From JAMCRM01 sp035561075 (lineage in GTDB: Bacteria > Acidobacteriota > Terriglobia > Bryobacterales > Bryobacteraceae): a DNA stretch of 64,000 nt. Below are positions 56,893 to 64,000 of this stretch, one piece after another. The translations under genes were made by a program, and so were the position numbers. The notes beneath the pieces were generated by a model. That model saw nothing but the letters and a program-made list of their open reading frames with translations, was not told the DNA's origin and made no database searches. The stretch is from NCBI GenBank assembly GCA_035561075.1, contig DATMYF010000151.1, forward strand, positions 48,949 through 112,948, written 5' to 3'. Within the stretch, counting starts at the first letter, position 1. Every line of letters starts with the position of its first letter.

Positions 56893-57378
56893 ATGGAAGT
56901 CGAAATGAAAATCCGCGGGTTGATCATGGACCCCGTCACCCAGATGCCCATCGTGATCCTCAAGGACGTGAATGGGAGCACGGCTCTGCCCATCTGGGTC
57001 GGCATCTACGAGGCCAATGCGATCGCTCTCGAAATCGAAAAAGTAGCCACCCCGCGGCCCATGACCCACGACCTGATCAAGAGCCTCCTCCTGGGTCTGG
57101 ACGCCAATGTGCGCAAAGTGGTGGTCAGCGAGTTGAAAGACGATACTTTCTTCGCGCTCATCTGGCTGGAGCGCGGCGGGGAACTGATCAGCGTGGATTC
57201 CCGCCCGAGCGACGCCCTCGCCCTGGCGCTGCGTCTCGATTGTCCCATTTTCGTCGAAGACGCGGTGCTGAAGTCCTCGAAACTGGCTTCCTCGGTTTCC
57301 GAAAAGGTTACGAACGAGGAGTTGCGCCGCTGGCTGGAGAACCTGAACGATGAGGACCTGGGCCGCTACAAGATGTAG
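56893..57378 (+). CDS. Bifunctional nuclease (BFN, DUF151) family protein
   Basis: 161 residues: MKIRGLIMDPVTQMPIVILKD, LPIWVGIYEANAIALEIEKV, RPMTHDLIKSLL and SVDSRPSDALALALRLDCPIFVEDAVL are the diagnostic DUF151 blocks. Plant and bacterial homologues have RNase and DNase activity. GGGGAGATTCGTC is a ribosome site before ATG 56893. It starts 18 bases after miaB, as in many Acidobacteriota and Actinobacteria where RNA-modification genes adjoin. Confidence 0.9.
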   Translation: MEVEMKIRGLIMDPVTQMPIVILKDVNGSTALPIWVGIYEANAIALEIEKVATPRPMTHDLIKSLLLGLDANVRKVVVSELKDDTFFALIWLERGGELISVDSRPSDALALALRLDCPIFVEDAVLKSSKLASSVSEKVTNEELRRWLENLNDEDLGRYKM

Positions 57379-57502
57379 TTCCGGCCCTCCTGCGAATCCC
57401 GAAACGCGCCCCTCCGCCCCGTCCGTCTATCAGGTGAGAACTCCTCCGGTTCGCTTCCCGGGTTGCCCTTGCGCGATTGTGATCCACCACCCGTAGCGAT
57501 AC

Positions 57503-57532
57503 TTGCCCGCAAGCGGGCGGCACGTTTATACT
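57503..57532 (+). promoter_or_regulatory. Promoter for the small gene at 57557
   Basis: TTGCCC (57503-57508), 18-base spacer, TATACT (57527-57532). It yields a leader of about 18 bases; no clear Shine-Dalgarno is present. Confidence 0.4.
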
Positions 57533-57556
57533 GGCATTTCGCTGATAACTTGATTT

Positions 57557-57823
57557 ATGACGGCGAGAGACGATTTCGACCCCCTGGCTCCCCAGAGGGA
57601 AGCGGCATTTTTCTACGGCCTCTTTCTCCGCGGCCACTCGATCGAGGCCTTGCGTCAGGATATTGACGTGCCGCGGGCGCTACTCGAGAAGTGGCAGAAG
57701 GCCCCGGATTTCGAGACCTCGTTCCGCGAGAGTCTCCAGCGCGTCTACACGTATCGCAAGCAGGTGCTGGCCATCTTCGACGGGCTCGTCCTCAACGAGC
57801 AGAACCATCTCAGGTTGCAGTAG
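57557..57823 (+). CDS. Small acidic-basic helical protein, possible DNA-binding, unknown function
   Basis: 88 residues, predicted mostly helical: REAAFFYGLFLRGHSIEALRQDIDVPRALLEKWQKAPDF looks like a degenerate helix-turn-helix (LRGHSIEALRQDIDVPRALLEKW). The C-terminal half (ESLQRVYTYRKQVLAIFDGLVLNEQNH) is a long helix. I do not recognise a named family. It is preceded by its own promoter and convergent with the mgtC-like gene. Function unknown. Confidence 0.6.
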   Translation: MTARDDFDPLAPQREAAFFYGLFLRGHSIEALRQDIDVPRALLEKWQKAPDFETSFRESLQRVYTYRKQVLAIFDGLVLNEQNHLRLQ

Positions 57824-57842
57824 TTCCATCCTCACCCCCCGC

Positions 57843-58301
57843 TCAATTGTCCTTTCCCGGTTCGCCATTCGTGCGCTCTTCTACAATGTGGGATTTGAGC
57901 TTAGGCAGCAGCCGCAGGGTAAGCAGGTTGATGGCGCTCAGGATGACGGCGATTTCGAAGCGCCCCAGCGCCACCGCGGCCCCTACCACCCCGGTGTTCC
58001 AGATGCTCGCCGCCGTCGCGCTGCCGTATACGCTGCCTTGGCCCTTCAGAATAGCGCCTGCCCCGATGAAGCCGATGCCGGTGATCAATCCCTGGATGAT
58101 TCGCGACTGTCCTTCCGCAAGTCCGGCCTCCGCTACTCCGCCCAGCAGCACGTAACCGCAGCTTGCGATCGCCACCAGGGGAAATGTGCGAACGCCGGTG
58201 TGTCCTTCTCGTTCGCGGTCCCACCCTATCGGCAAAGCCAGCAGGTAAGCCAGCGCAATGCGCATGCCGGTGTCCGCCAAAAGCCCCCAGTCTGGGCCCA
58301 T
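57843..58301 (-). CDS. MgtC/SapB-family membrane protein
   Basis: 152 residues with the MgtC N-terminal region: MRIALAYLLALPIGWDREREGHTGVRTFPLVAIASCGYVLLG (ER/RxxxG loop), LITGIGFIGAGAILKGQGSVYGSATAASIWNTGVVGAAVALGRFEIAV. Four membrane helices. MgtC inhibits F-ATP synthase and aids growth at low magnesium in pathogens; environmental homologues are often Mg-related. The C-terminal cytoplasmic domain is absent, as in SapB-only proteins. GGAGGGAGAACAGA is the ribosome site for ATG 58301. Upstream in-frame codons are not part of the gene. Confidence 0.88.
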   Translation of the reverse strand: MGPDWGLLADTGMRIALAYLLALPIGWDREREGHTGVRTFPLVAIASCGYVLLGGVAEAGLAEGQSRIIQGLITGIGFIGAGAILKGQGSVYGSATAASIWNTGVVGAAVALGRFEIAVILSAINLLTLRLLPKLKSHIVEERTNGEPGKDN

Positions 58302-58361
58302 TCTGTTCTCCCTCCATACGGCGCTGTTGCCGGCCGTCTCTGCTATCCTGTCACGTGAGCG

Positions 58362-59618
58362 ATGCAACTCACCGCCGTTCGATCCTTCCTGCTTTCCTAT
58401 CCGTTCGCCGAACCCATCCGGTTGCCGTTCGCGGGCGGCGAGCGCACCATTGTGAAGCGCGACGCCATGCTCATTCGTATCACAACGGACAATGGGCTGG
58501 TCGGCTACGCGCCCGGGCCCGGTAGCGAGCGGGCGCGGGACGCCATTGAGCACACCATCGGACCGTTTCTCGAAGGCCGCAATCTGGTTGACCCGGACGC
58601 CCTGCGCATTCGCTTCCTGCAAGGCCCCGGAGCCGATCCGGAGCTCGCCCGCATCTACTGCGCCGTGGAAGTGGGGCTTTACGATGTGCTCGCCAAGTCA
58701 CATGGTGTGCCTCTCTCGGAAGTGCTGGGTGGGCGCGTGCGCGACCGCATCCGGCTCTACGGCAGCGCGGGTATGTACATGCCCCCCGAAGCCTTCGCCG
58801 CCGAGGCCGCCGCCATCGCGGATCTCGGTTTCCGCGCCTACAAAATGCGTTCCGCGCTGGGGCCCGAGCAGGATCTTGAAACCGTGCGGCTCATGCGTCG
58901 CGCAGTTGGTCCCGACTTCGACCTTATGGTGGACGCCCACACCTGGTGGCGCATGGGCGACAACAGCTACAGCCTCGATACCGTCGAGCAGCTCGCGCGC
59001 GAGATGGCCTCCTACGACATCGCCTGGCTCGAAGAACCACTGCCGCCCGAAGATCACGATGCCTATCTCGCCCTAAAGCAGAAGGACTACGTCCCGCTGG
59101 CGAGCGGCGAGCACGAGCCCGACGAGAGCCGCTACATGGACCTCATCCTCTCCGGCGCCGTCGATTACGTGCAGATGGATGTCTCCTGCCAGGGCGGCTT
59201 CGCGACAGCCCGCCGCCTCGTCGCCGCGATTGCCCGCGAGGGCCTGCGTTTCGCCTTCCACAGTTGGGGAACCGCGCTCGAAGTGCTGGCCGCCGCGCAC
59301 CTGGGAATCTGCTGGCCGGAGACGGCCGTCGAGTGGCTGGAATACCCCTGCTATTCGAGTCCCGGGCGCGCCGGGATGTATCCGTTCCCTCTCGCCGCCG
59401 AGATCCTGAAAGACCCCCTCACCCTCGATCACGGCGATCTCATCGTGCCGCGCGAGCCCGGCCTCGGCGTCGCTGTCGATGAGTCCGTCATCGAGCGCTA
59501 CCCCTGGATCCCCGGGCCCTGGTCCTATTTCCGCACCGATTCGCCCGCCCGCATCATGGCCGTCACCTCGGACCACAGCATCCAGTGGGAGCACCAGACG
59601 CGCGGCGGCGCTCGATGA
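58362..59618 (+). CDS. Enolase-superfamily enzyme (mandelate racemase/MLE subgroup)
   Basis: 418 residues. The N-terminal capping domain (LLSYPFAEPIRLPFAGGERTIVKRDAMLIRITTDNGLVGYAPG) precedes the barrel. Catalytic motifs: AYKMRSALG (KxR in place of KxK, about residue 160), FDLMVDAHTWW (metal Asp), IAWLEEPLPPEDH (metal Glu), VPLASGEHE (metal Glu), VDYVQMDVSCQGG and LRFAFHSWGTALEV (His of the His-Asp dyad, HSWG). It abstracts a proton next to a carboxylate, so it is an acid-sugar dehydratase or racemase. It is in an operon with the YhhQ gene (4-base overlap). Substrate unknown. Confidence 0.85.
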   Translation: MQLTAVRSFLLSYPFAEPIRLPFAGGERTIVKRDAMLIRITTDNGLVGYAPGPGSERARDAIEHTIGPFLEGRNLVDPDALRIRFLQGPGADPELARIYCAVEVGLYDVLAKSHGVPLSEVLGGRVRDRIRLYGSAGMYMPPEAFAAEAAAIADLGFRAYKMRSALGPEQDLETVRLMRRAVGPDFDLMVDAHTWWRMGDNSYSLDTVEQLAREMASYDIAWLEEPLPPEDHDAYLALKQKDYVPLASGEHEPDESRYMDLILSGAVDYVQMDVSCQGGFATARRLVAAIAREGLRFAFHSWGTALEVLAAAHLGICWPETAVEWLEYPCYSSPGRAGMYPFPLAAEILKDPLTLDHGDLIVPREPGLGVAVDESVIERYPWIPGPWSYFRTDSPARIMAVTSDHSIQWEHQTRGGAR

Positions 59619-60289
59619 AGGACCGCCGGTTCCGCTACTACGAGTTGCTGGTCCATGCCTTCGTCATCATCCTTCTGATCTCCAACCTCGTGGGGCAGAA
59701 AATCACCGCCGTGGGCCCCTTTCGTATCAGCGCGGCGCAACTGCTTTTCCCCATCACCTACATCTTCGGCGACGTCTTTACGGAGGTGTACGGCTACGCT
59801 GCCTCGCGGCGCGCCATCTGGATCGGGTTCTTCGCCTCTGCGCTGCTGTCCCTCATGGGGATGCTGGCGGTTTGGCTCCCGCCCGCGCCCGGCTGGGACG
59901 GCCAGGACGCTTTCGCCCGGGTCTTCGGGTTCGTTCCCCGAATGGTGGCCGCCAGCCTGGCGGCGTTCTGGGCCGGGGAGTTCGCCAACTCCTTCGTGCT
60001 GGCGAAAATGAAGCTGCTCACCGGCGGCCGCAGGCTGTGGACCCGCACCATCGGCTCCACCATTGTCGGCCAGGCAGTCGATACCACACTGGTGATGGTG
60101 CTGGCCTTCGCGGGCAGCGTGCCCGCGGCCCTCATCCTTAACCTGGTGGTCTCCGCGTATCTCGGTAAAGTGCTCTATGAAGCTGCCGCCACGCCCCTGA
60201 CTTACGCGGTGGTGAATTTCCTCAAGCGCCGCGAAGGCGTGGACACCTTCGATCGCGGCGTAGACTTCAATCCCTTCGCCCGCCATTAA
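59615..60289 (+). CDS. yhhQ: Queuosine precursor transporter-like YhhQ/VUT-family protein
   Basis: 224 residues with six membrane helices. Motifs of the VUT_1 family: ISNLVGQKITAVGPF, QLLFPITYIFGDVFTEVYGYAASRRAIWIGF, WAGEFANSFVLAKMK and STIVGQAVDTTLVMVLAFAG. It imports preQ0/preQ1 or 7-deazaguanine. The ATG at 59615 overlaps the stop of the preceding enzyme (ATGA). Its 3' end overlaps the minus-strand 5'-nucleotidase gene by 23 bases tail to tail. Confidence 0.88.
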   Translation: MKDRRFRYYELLVHAFVIILLISNLVGQKITAVGPFRISAAQLLFPITYIFGDVFTEVYGYAASRRAIWIGFFASALLSLMGMLAVWLPPAPGWDGQDAFARVFGFVPRMVAASLAAFWAGEFANSFVLAKMKLLTGGRRLWTRTIGSTIVGQAVDTTLVMVLAFAGSVPAALILNLVVSAYLGKVLYEAAATPLTYAVVNFLKRREGVDTFDRGVDFNPFARH

Positions 60290-61970
60290 CCGCCTCAGCG
60301 GGGTTGGCTTCGAGCGTTCGGGCGGCTTCCGCCGGCAGGATGCGCCAGTTGTGGTCGGGCTCGGCCGGGAGCTTGCCGCGTTCCGTGTAGTACCGGATGA
60401 TCAGATCCCGAATCTCCTCGGAGGAGCGCCATACCACCGGCGCGCCCCGGAACATGCCGTAACCGGCGCTGCCGCCCGCGCGGTAGTTGTTGATCGCGAT
60501 GCGCAGCTTCTGGTCCGGATCGAGCGGCCGCCCGTGGCGCCGCAGGTTGCGGACGCGGTCGCCTTCCGGCCGGGTGAGGTCGATTTCGTACTCCACACCC
60601 TGCGCGGTGTCGAAATTGAACCCCGCCACCGTGCCGCTTATCAGCGGCGCCCGGCCGCAGCTTTCGCCCTGGCAGGAAAGGAAATAGCGTGCCGCGTTCT
60701 CAAGGGCCTCCTTCACCATGCGGCCCGTCCCCTCCACCGCGTACAGCTCGTTTTCATAGATGTAGAGCGCGGCTACTTGCCGCACCGTCACGGGTCCCTC
60801 CGATACGCGCACCCGCGGGTTGAACAGCGCCGTTAAGGAGACGTCCGCCCGGGCGTAGTGGAGTTGCACGGCATGGATGGCGTCCACCAGGGCGGTGTCC
60901 CGCACTCTCCCCAGGGCGGCGCTCAGCGGCGCGTCCGCCCGTGCGACGGGGGTGTCCAGGTAGCGTTCCGTGAGTTCGTGGTAGGGGCGTGTGAGGCGCA
61001 GGATTTCCGGATCCGCCGGTGTGTCTGCGGATACCGGGATCAGGCGGCTGGCTCTGTCCACCAACTTCCAGCCGGCGCCGGCGCGCTCCAGGGTGAAGTC
61101 CAGCCGCGCCAGCGACATGCCCCAGTTTTTCGGCTGCACGGCCAGCACTCCCCCCAGGAGTTTGCCGGCTTCCTCCCGGTGCGTGTGGCCGAAGATGATG
61201 GCGTCCACCCCCGGGATGGCGAGCTCCGCGACGATGTTGTCGATCGCGCCTTGGCCCTCGAGCCCCATATGGGCGCCCACAATCACGAGGTCCGCGCCGC
61301 CCGCCCGGCGCAGGTTGCCCAGCGCCCGCTCAAGGGCAGGGCGCCCCGCGCCGAAACGGTAACCCCCGATGTGCTCCGGCCGCTCCCATCCGGGAATCGC
61401 CGGGGTGGTGATCCCGATAAAGGCAACCCTAATGCCGCCGGCGTTCTTGACGATATAGGAGGGGAAGGGCTGCTCGGCATTGCCGGGCGCCACGGAAGTG
61501 TTGGCCGAGAGCCATGGGAAGCGGGCATCGGCGCGGGCGCGCGCCAGGCTCTTCAGGCCGAAGTTGAACTCGTGGTTCCCCAGAACCATGGCGTCGTAGC
61601 GCAGCCGGTTCATGGCAAGCATCATGGGGTCGCCGGGCAGCAGGGCGGGGTCGAAATCCAAGCCCAGGGGCGGGCGCCCGGTACGCACGATGGTCTGGTA
61701 GACCGATTCCATTGGCGTGCCCTGAATGGTGTCGCCGCAATCGAAGAGCAGCGCGCCGGGCGCGGTGGCGCGCACCTGCTGAATCAGGGTGGCGATCCGG
61801 GCGAGGCCGCGGGCAGCGGGCGCGGCGGTGTAGTAGTCGACGGGGTAAAGATTTCCGTGGAGGTCCGTGGTGGCAAGCACCGTGACGGTTGTGCGGTCCG
61901 GCGCCATCGCCGCCCCGTACCCCGGAAGGATGACGGTCAGGCTGATGATCAGGCTAATGAAAAGGCGCAT
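60267..61970 (-). CDS. Secreted 5'-nucleotidase / 2',3'-cyclic phosphodiesterase
   Basis: 567 residues. Signal peptide MRLFISLIISLTVILPGYGA. The metallophosphatase domain has LATTDLHGNLYP, LFDCGDTIQGTPM, AMVLGNHEFNFG, LVIVGAHMGLEG and IIFGHTHREEAG. The C-terminal 5'-nucleotidase domain starts about residue 330 (KLRIAINNYRAGGSAGYGMF near the end). It degrades extracellular nucleotides to nucleosides and phosphate in the periplasm. ATG 61970; codons upstream to 62879 are not part of the gene. Minus-strand TATACT (61993-61988) 17 bases before the ATG is a possible -10 box. Confidence 0.93.
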   Translation of the reverse strand: MRLFISLIISLTVILPGYGAAMAPDRTTVTVLATTDLHGNLYPVDYYTAAPAARGLARIATLIQQVRATAPGALLFDCGDTIQGTPMESVYQTIVRTGRPPLGLDFDPALLPGDPMMLAMNRLRYDAMVLGNHEFNFGLKSLARARADARFPWLSANTSVAPGNAEQPFPSYIVKNAGGIRVAFIGITTPAIPGWERPEHIGGYRFGAGRPALERALGNLRRAGGADLVIVGAHMGLEGQGAIDNIVAELAIPGVDAIIFGHTHREEAGKLLGGVLAVQPKNWGMSLARLDFTLERAGAGWKLVDRASRLIPVSADTPADPEILRLTRPYHELTERYLDTPVARADAPLSAALGRVRDTALVDAIHAVQLHYARADVSLTALFNPRVRVSEGPVTVRQVAALYIYENELYAVEGTGRMVKEALENAARYFLSCQGESCGRAPLISGTVAGFNFDTAQGVEYEIDLTRPEGDRVRNLRRHGRPLDPDQKLRIAINNYRAGGSAGYGMFRGAPVVWRSSEEIRDLIIRYYTERGKLPAEPDHNWRILPAEAARTLEANPAEAVNGGRRD

Positions 61971-62115
61971 TGTCGGGCTGTTTTTCCAGTATAAGCGGAG
62001 GGAATTGCGCCTGAGTTGGCGGTGGAAAAACGGGGCAATCGGTTCCACGGCTCCCGGCCGCCCTTTTTCGGTAAATCCCGGCCCTCTTCGGCCGATAAGG
62101 ATTGGGAGTACCGAT

Positions 62116-62484
62116 ATGCCAAACATTAAACTACCATTCAAACCCCTCTGCTCTTTCTCGCTCCTGGTTGTAGCCGCCAGTGGGCTGGCTTGGGCCGAGG
62201 ATGCCAAGAGCGTCTCCCAGGCAGAGGCACTGCGCGCCGTCGTCACCCGCGTGCAGCCCATATACCCATCTACCGCGCGCCAGTTGAAGATCGAAGGGGC
62301 GGTGGAGCTCAGCGTGACCATCGCGGATAGCGGTGTTGTAGAGAAGGTGGATATCGTGAGCGGGAATCCCATGTTGACGCGCCCGGCGGCGGATGCCTTG
62401 AAAAGGTGGAAGTTCAATCCGTTCACGCAGGACGGCAAAGCGGTGAAGGCGGTGGCGCCGGTTACCGTGTCATTCAAGCTGTAG
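62116..62484 (+). CDS. Periplasmic TonB C-terminal-domain protein without proline-rich linker
   Basis: 122 residues: an N-terminal hydrophobic segment (LCSFSLLVVAASGLAWA) that looks like a signal peptide ending at AEDAKS, then a full TonB_C domain (RVQPIYPSTARQLKIEGAVELSVTIADSGVVEKVDIVSGNPMLTRPAADALKRWKFNPF). Unlike energy-transducing TonB there is no Pro-rich spacer, so it cannot span the periplasm. It may be a soluble carrier or regulator. GGGAGTACCGAT is the ribosome site. It lies 39 bases upstream of the chemoreceptor gene. Confidence 0.82.
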   Translation: MPNIKLPFKPLCSFSLLVVAASGLAWAEDAKSVSQAEALRAVVTRVQPIYPSTARQLKIEGAVELSVTIADSGVVEKVDIVSGNPMLTRPAADALKRWKFNPFTQDGKAVKAVAPVTVSFKL

Positions 62485-62523
62485 ACGTCTAAACAAAACA
62501 GAGCAGTTGCGCAGGGAACATCG

Positions 62524-63981
62524 ATGACGATAGGACGAAAGCTGACGTGCGCCTTCGGCGCGATGCTGGCCGGGGCGGTGCTGTTGACAGTGGTTTCGCA
62601 AGGAACCGTGCAGATACTCCGGCAGGAACTGGCGGGAGCCGTAAACGGTGCCGCGCGGCGGCAGCACCTCGCCGCTGAAATCGGGGCCGGAACGGCGGAA
62701 ATGGCCGGCATGGAACGGGGTATTGCCCTGAGTGCCATTCTCCAGCAGCCCGAAAAAGGGGAAGCAGCAAAACGGCTGTACCGCGCGGCTGCGGAACGGT
62801 TGGACGGCGCCTTGGCGGAATACCGCACCCTGGCCGACACGGACAGTTCGCGCCGGGCGATCGAATCGCTCGCCTCCAAAGCGCATCTGTTGCGGCAAGC
62901 CCATCAGGAGCTGCTCTCTCAATTGGCGGCGCAGCAGATGGACGCGGCATTGAAGGCTTTCGATGAACGCGTGCTGCCGCGCGTGACGGACATCAGCGAG
63001 GCGGGGGCGGCGTTGGCGAAGAGCGAAAGCGCGGCCCTTTCCCGCGCGGTGGACACCGCCGACGGGAAGGCCGCCGGGAGCATGTGGACCAGCTTCGGCC
63101 TCATTTTTGTAGTGCTCATCATCAGCGCCGTGGTGCTGGCCACCGTCTTCCGGACCAGCGGCACTCTTTCGGGGCTGGCGGGGCGCATGGCCGAAAGCGC
63201 CGGGCGTGTAGCGAGTGCGGCTTCGCAGGTTTCAAGCACCAGCCAGTCGCTGGCGCAGGGCGCGTCGGAGCAGTCCGCGGCACTCGAGCGAACGTCCCAC
63301 ACCACGAGCGAAATCACCACAGTCACGCGCAGCAACACCGATAACGTGCGGTCCATGTCAGACCTGATGCGCAAATCGCGGCAGGTGGTCGGGCTTGCGA
63401 ATCAGGTGCTCGACGAGATGGTGGTTTCGATGCGGGACATCAACTCTTCAAGCGACAAGATCTCCCGGATCATCAAAGTGATCGACGAAATCGCCTTCCA
63501 GACCAACATCCTGGCGCTCAACGCGGCCGTAGAAGCGGCGCGGGCGGGCAATGCCGGTCTAGGCTTCGCGGTAGTCGCTGACGAGGTCCGTAACCTGGCG
63601 CAGCGTTGCGCCGGGGCGGCCAAAGACACCGCCGGGCTGATCGAGGAATCCATCAGTACCTCGAAAGAGGGCAAGAACAAGCTCGACCAGGTGACCAGCT
63701 CGGTGCGGTCGCTCACAGAGCATACCGAGCAGTTGGGCGCGCTGGTGGGGCAGGTGACCGACGGCAGCGTGAAGCAGGCCAGCGGCATGGAGGAGATCAG
63801 CGAGGCGGTGACGCAGATCGGCCAAGTCACCCAGAAAGCAGCGGCCAGCGCACAGGAGAGCGCATCGGCGGGCTCGGAACTGAGCGCCGAGGCGGACAAC
63901 CTGAACGAGTTGGTGCTGGAGTTTTCGAGTTTGGTGGGCACCGGGCAGGGCGATCACGCCGTGCACGGGAGCCGTGCTTAG
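62524..63981 (+). CDS. Methyl-accepting chemotaxis protein with 4-helix sensor and no HAMP
   Basis: 485 residues, related to the receptor at 35732 (both start MTIG-K-KL). Membrane helix at about 8-30, a periplasmic four-helix bundle to about 180, second helix (MWTSFGLIFVVLIISAVVLATVF) and then, without a HAMP domain, the signalling part with NILALNAAVEAARAGNAG and GFAVVADEVRNLAQRCAGAAKDTA. It ends VHGSRA, with no CheR tether, so it depends on other receptors for efficient methylation. A CAGGGAACATCG site precedes ATG 62524. It lies about 27 kb from the che operon. The window ends 19 bases after its stop. Confidence 0.9.
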   Translation: MTIGRKLTCAFGAMLAGAVLLTVVSQGTVQILRQELAGAVNGAARRQHLAAEIGAGTAEMAGMERGIALSAILQQPEKGEAAKRLYRAAAERLDGALAEYRTLADTDSSRRAIESLASKAHLLRQAHQELLSQLAAQQMDAALKAFDERVLPRVTDISEAGAALAKSESAALSRAVDTADGKAAGSMWTSFGLIFVVLIISAVVLATVFRTSGTLSGLAGRMAESAGRVASAASQVSSTSQSLAQGASEQSAALERTSHTTSEITTVTRSNTDNVRSMSDLMRKSRQVVGLANQVLDEMVVSMRDINSSSDKISRIIKVIDEIAFQTNILALNAAVEAARAGNAGLGFAVVADEVRNLAQRCAGAAKDTAGLIEESISTSKEGKNKLDQVTSSVRSLTEHTEQLGALVGQVTDGSVKQASGMEEISEAVTQIGQVTQKAAASAQESASAGSELSAEADNLNELVLEFSSLVGTGQGDHAVHGSRA

Positions 63982-64000
63982 GCGGCGCGGCGCCCCAGAC

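Overview
This window looks like a stretch of chromosome from a GC-rich Acidobacteriota bacterium, most likely of the Solibacter/Bryobacter type. The clues are a secreted protein with the TIGR03437-type domain, a secreted protein with nine putative-Ig (He_PIG) repeats, and many one-off genes for sugar and plant-polymer chemistry: sulfatase, ThuA, Gfo/Idh/MocA, GH172, xylose-isomerase-like TIM barrel and an enolase-superfamily enzyme. No rRNA, tRNA, CRISPR array, insertion sequence or prophage was seen. Taxonomy is inferred from gene content only.

Layout. 1-9 kb: the 3' end of selB, a small Cys-rich secreted protein, a SRPBCC protein, a TIM-barrel isomerase and ThuA pair, two methyltransferases, a sulfatase, and two tandem glycosyltransferase paralogues. 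9-11 kb: an orphan HTH-ParA-like pair and an internally deleted GH2 beta-galactosidase relic. 11-16 kb: a DapA-like aldolase, an IclR regulator, an oxidoreductase and a two-domain esterase, probably one sugar or acid catabolic locus. 16-21 kb: a three-gene operon of large secreted proteins. 21-25 kb: a frameshifted GH172 gene, a URO-D-like protein and a stand-alone hydG. 25-30 kb: cell-envelope genes (3D-domain lipoprotein, exo/endonuclease family, phospholipase D family), then a graveyard with remnants of a TonB-dependent receptor and a CbiO-type ABC ATPase, then the TIGR03437-type protein.

30-38 kb, minus strand, is a complete chemotaxis operon: cheW, mcp, cheA, cheR, cheD, cheY-like, cheX-like, cheB, with mostly overlapping or abutting reading frames. 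38-44 kb has an NmrA protein, a Tat-exported oxidoreductase, APS reductase plus APS kinase, a PHP phosphoesterase, YgfZ and a CopD-like membrane protein. 44-50 kb, minus strand, is the branched-chain amino acid operon ilvB-ilvN-ilvC-cimA. It is preceded by a clear promoter, a 37-residue leader peptide packed with Ile/Leu/Val, and a strong terminator hairpin, which is a textbook attenuator arrangement. 50-55.4 kb is a two-gene system related to 2-hydroxyacyl-CoA dehydratases and their ATP-driven activators; the activator-like protein carries two fused ATPase domains. 55.5-64 kb has miaB, a bifunctional nuclease, MgtC, an enolase-superfamily enzyme, a YhhQ transporter, a 5'-nucleotidase, a TonB-domain protein and a second chemoreceptor.

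Two themes go beyond ordinary annotation. First, several genes start 5-10 bases after a good -10 box with no Shine-Dalgarno sequence, so leaderless or nearly leaderless mRNAs seem common. In two divergent gene pairs the two -10 boxes overlap by the same two bases and serve starts only 21-23 bp apart. Second, four genes are decayed by internal deletion or frameshift, so this region is losing accessory uptake and glycan genes.
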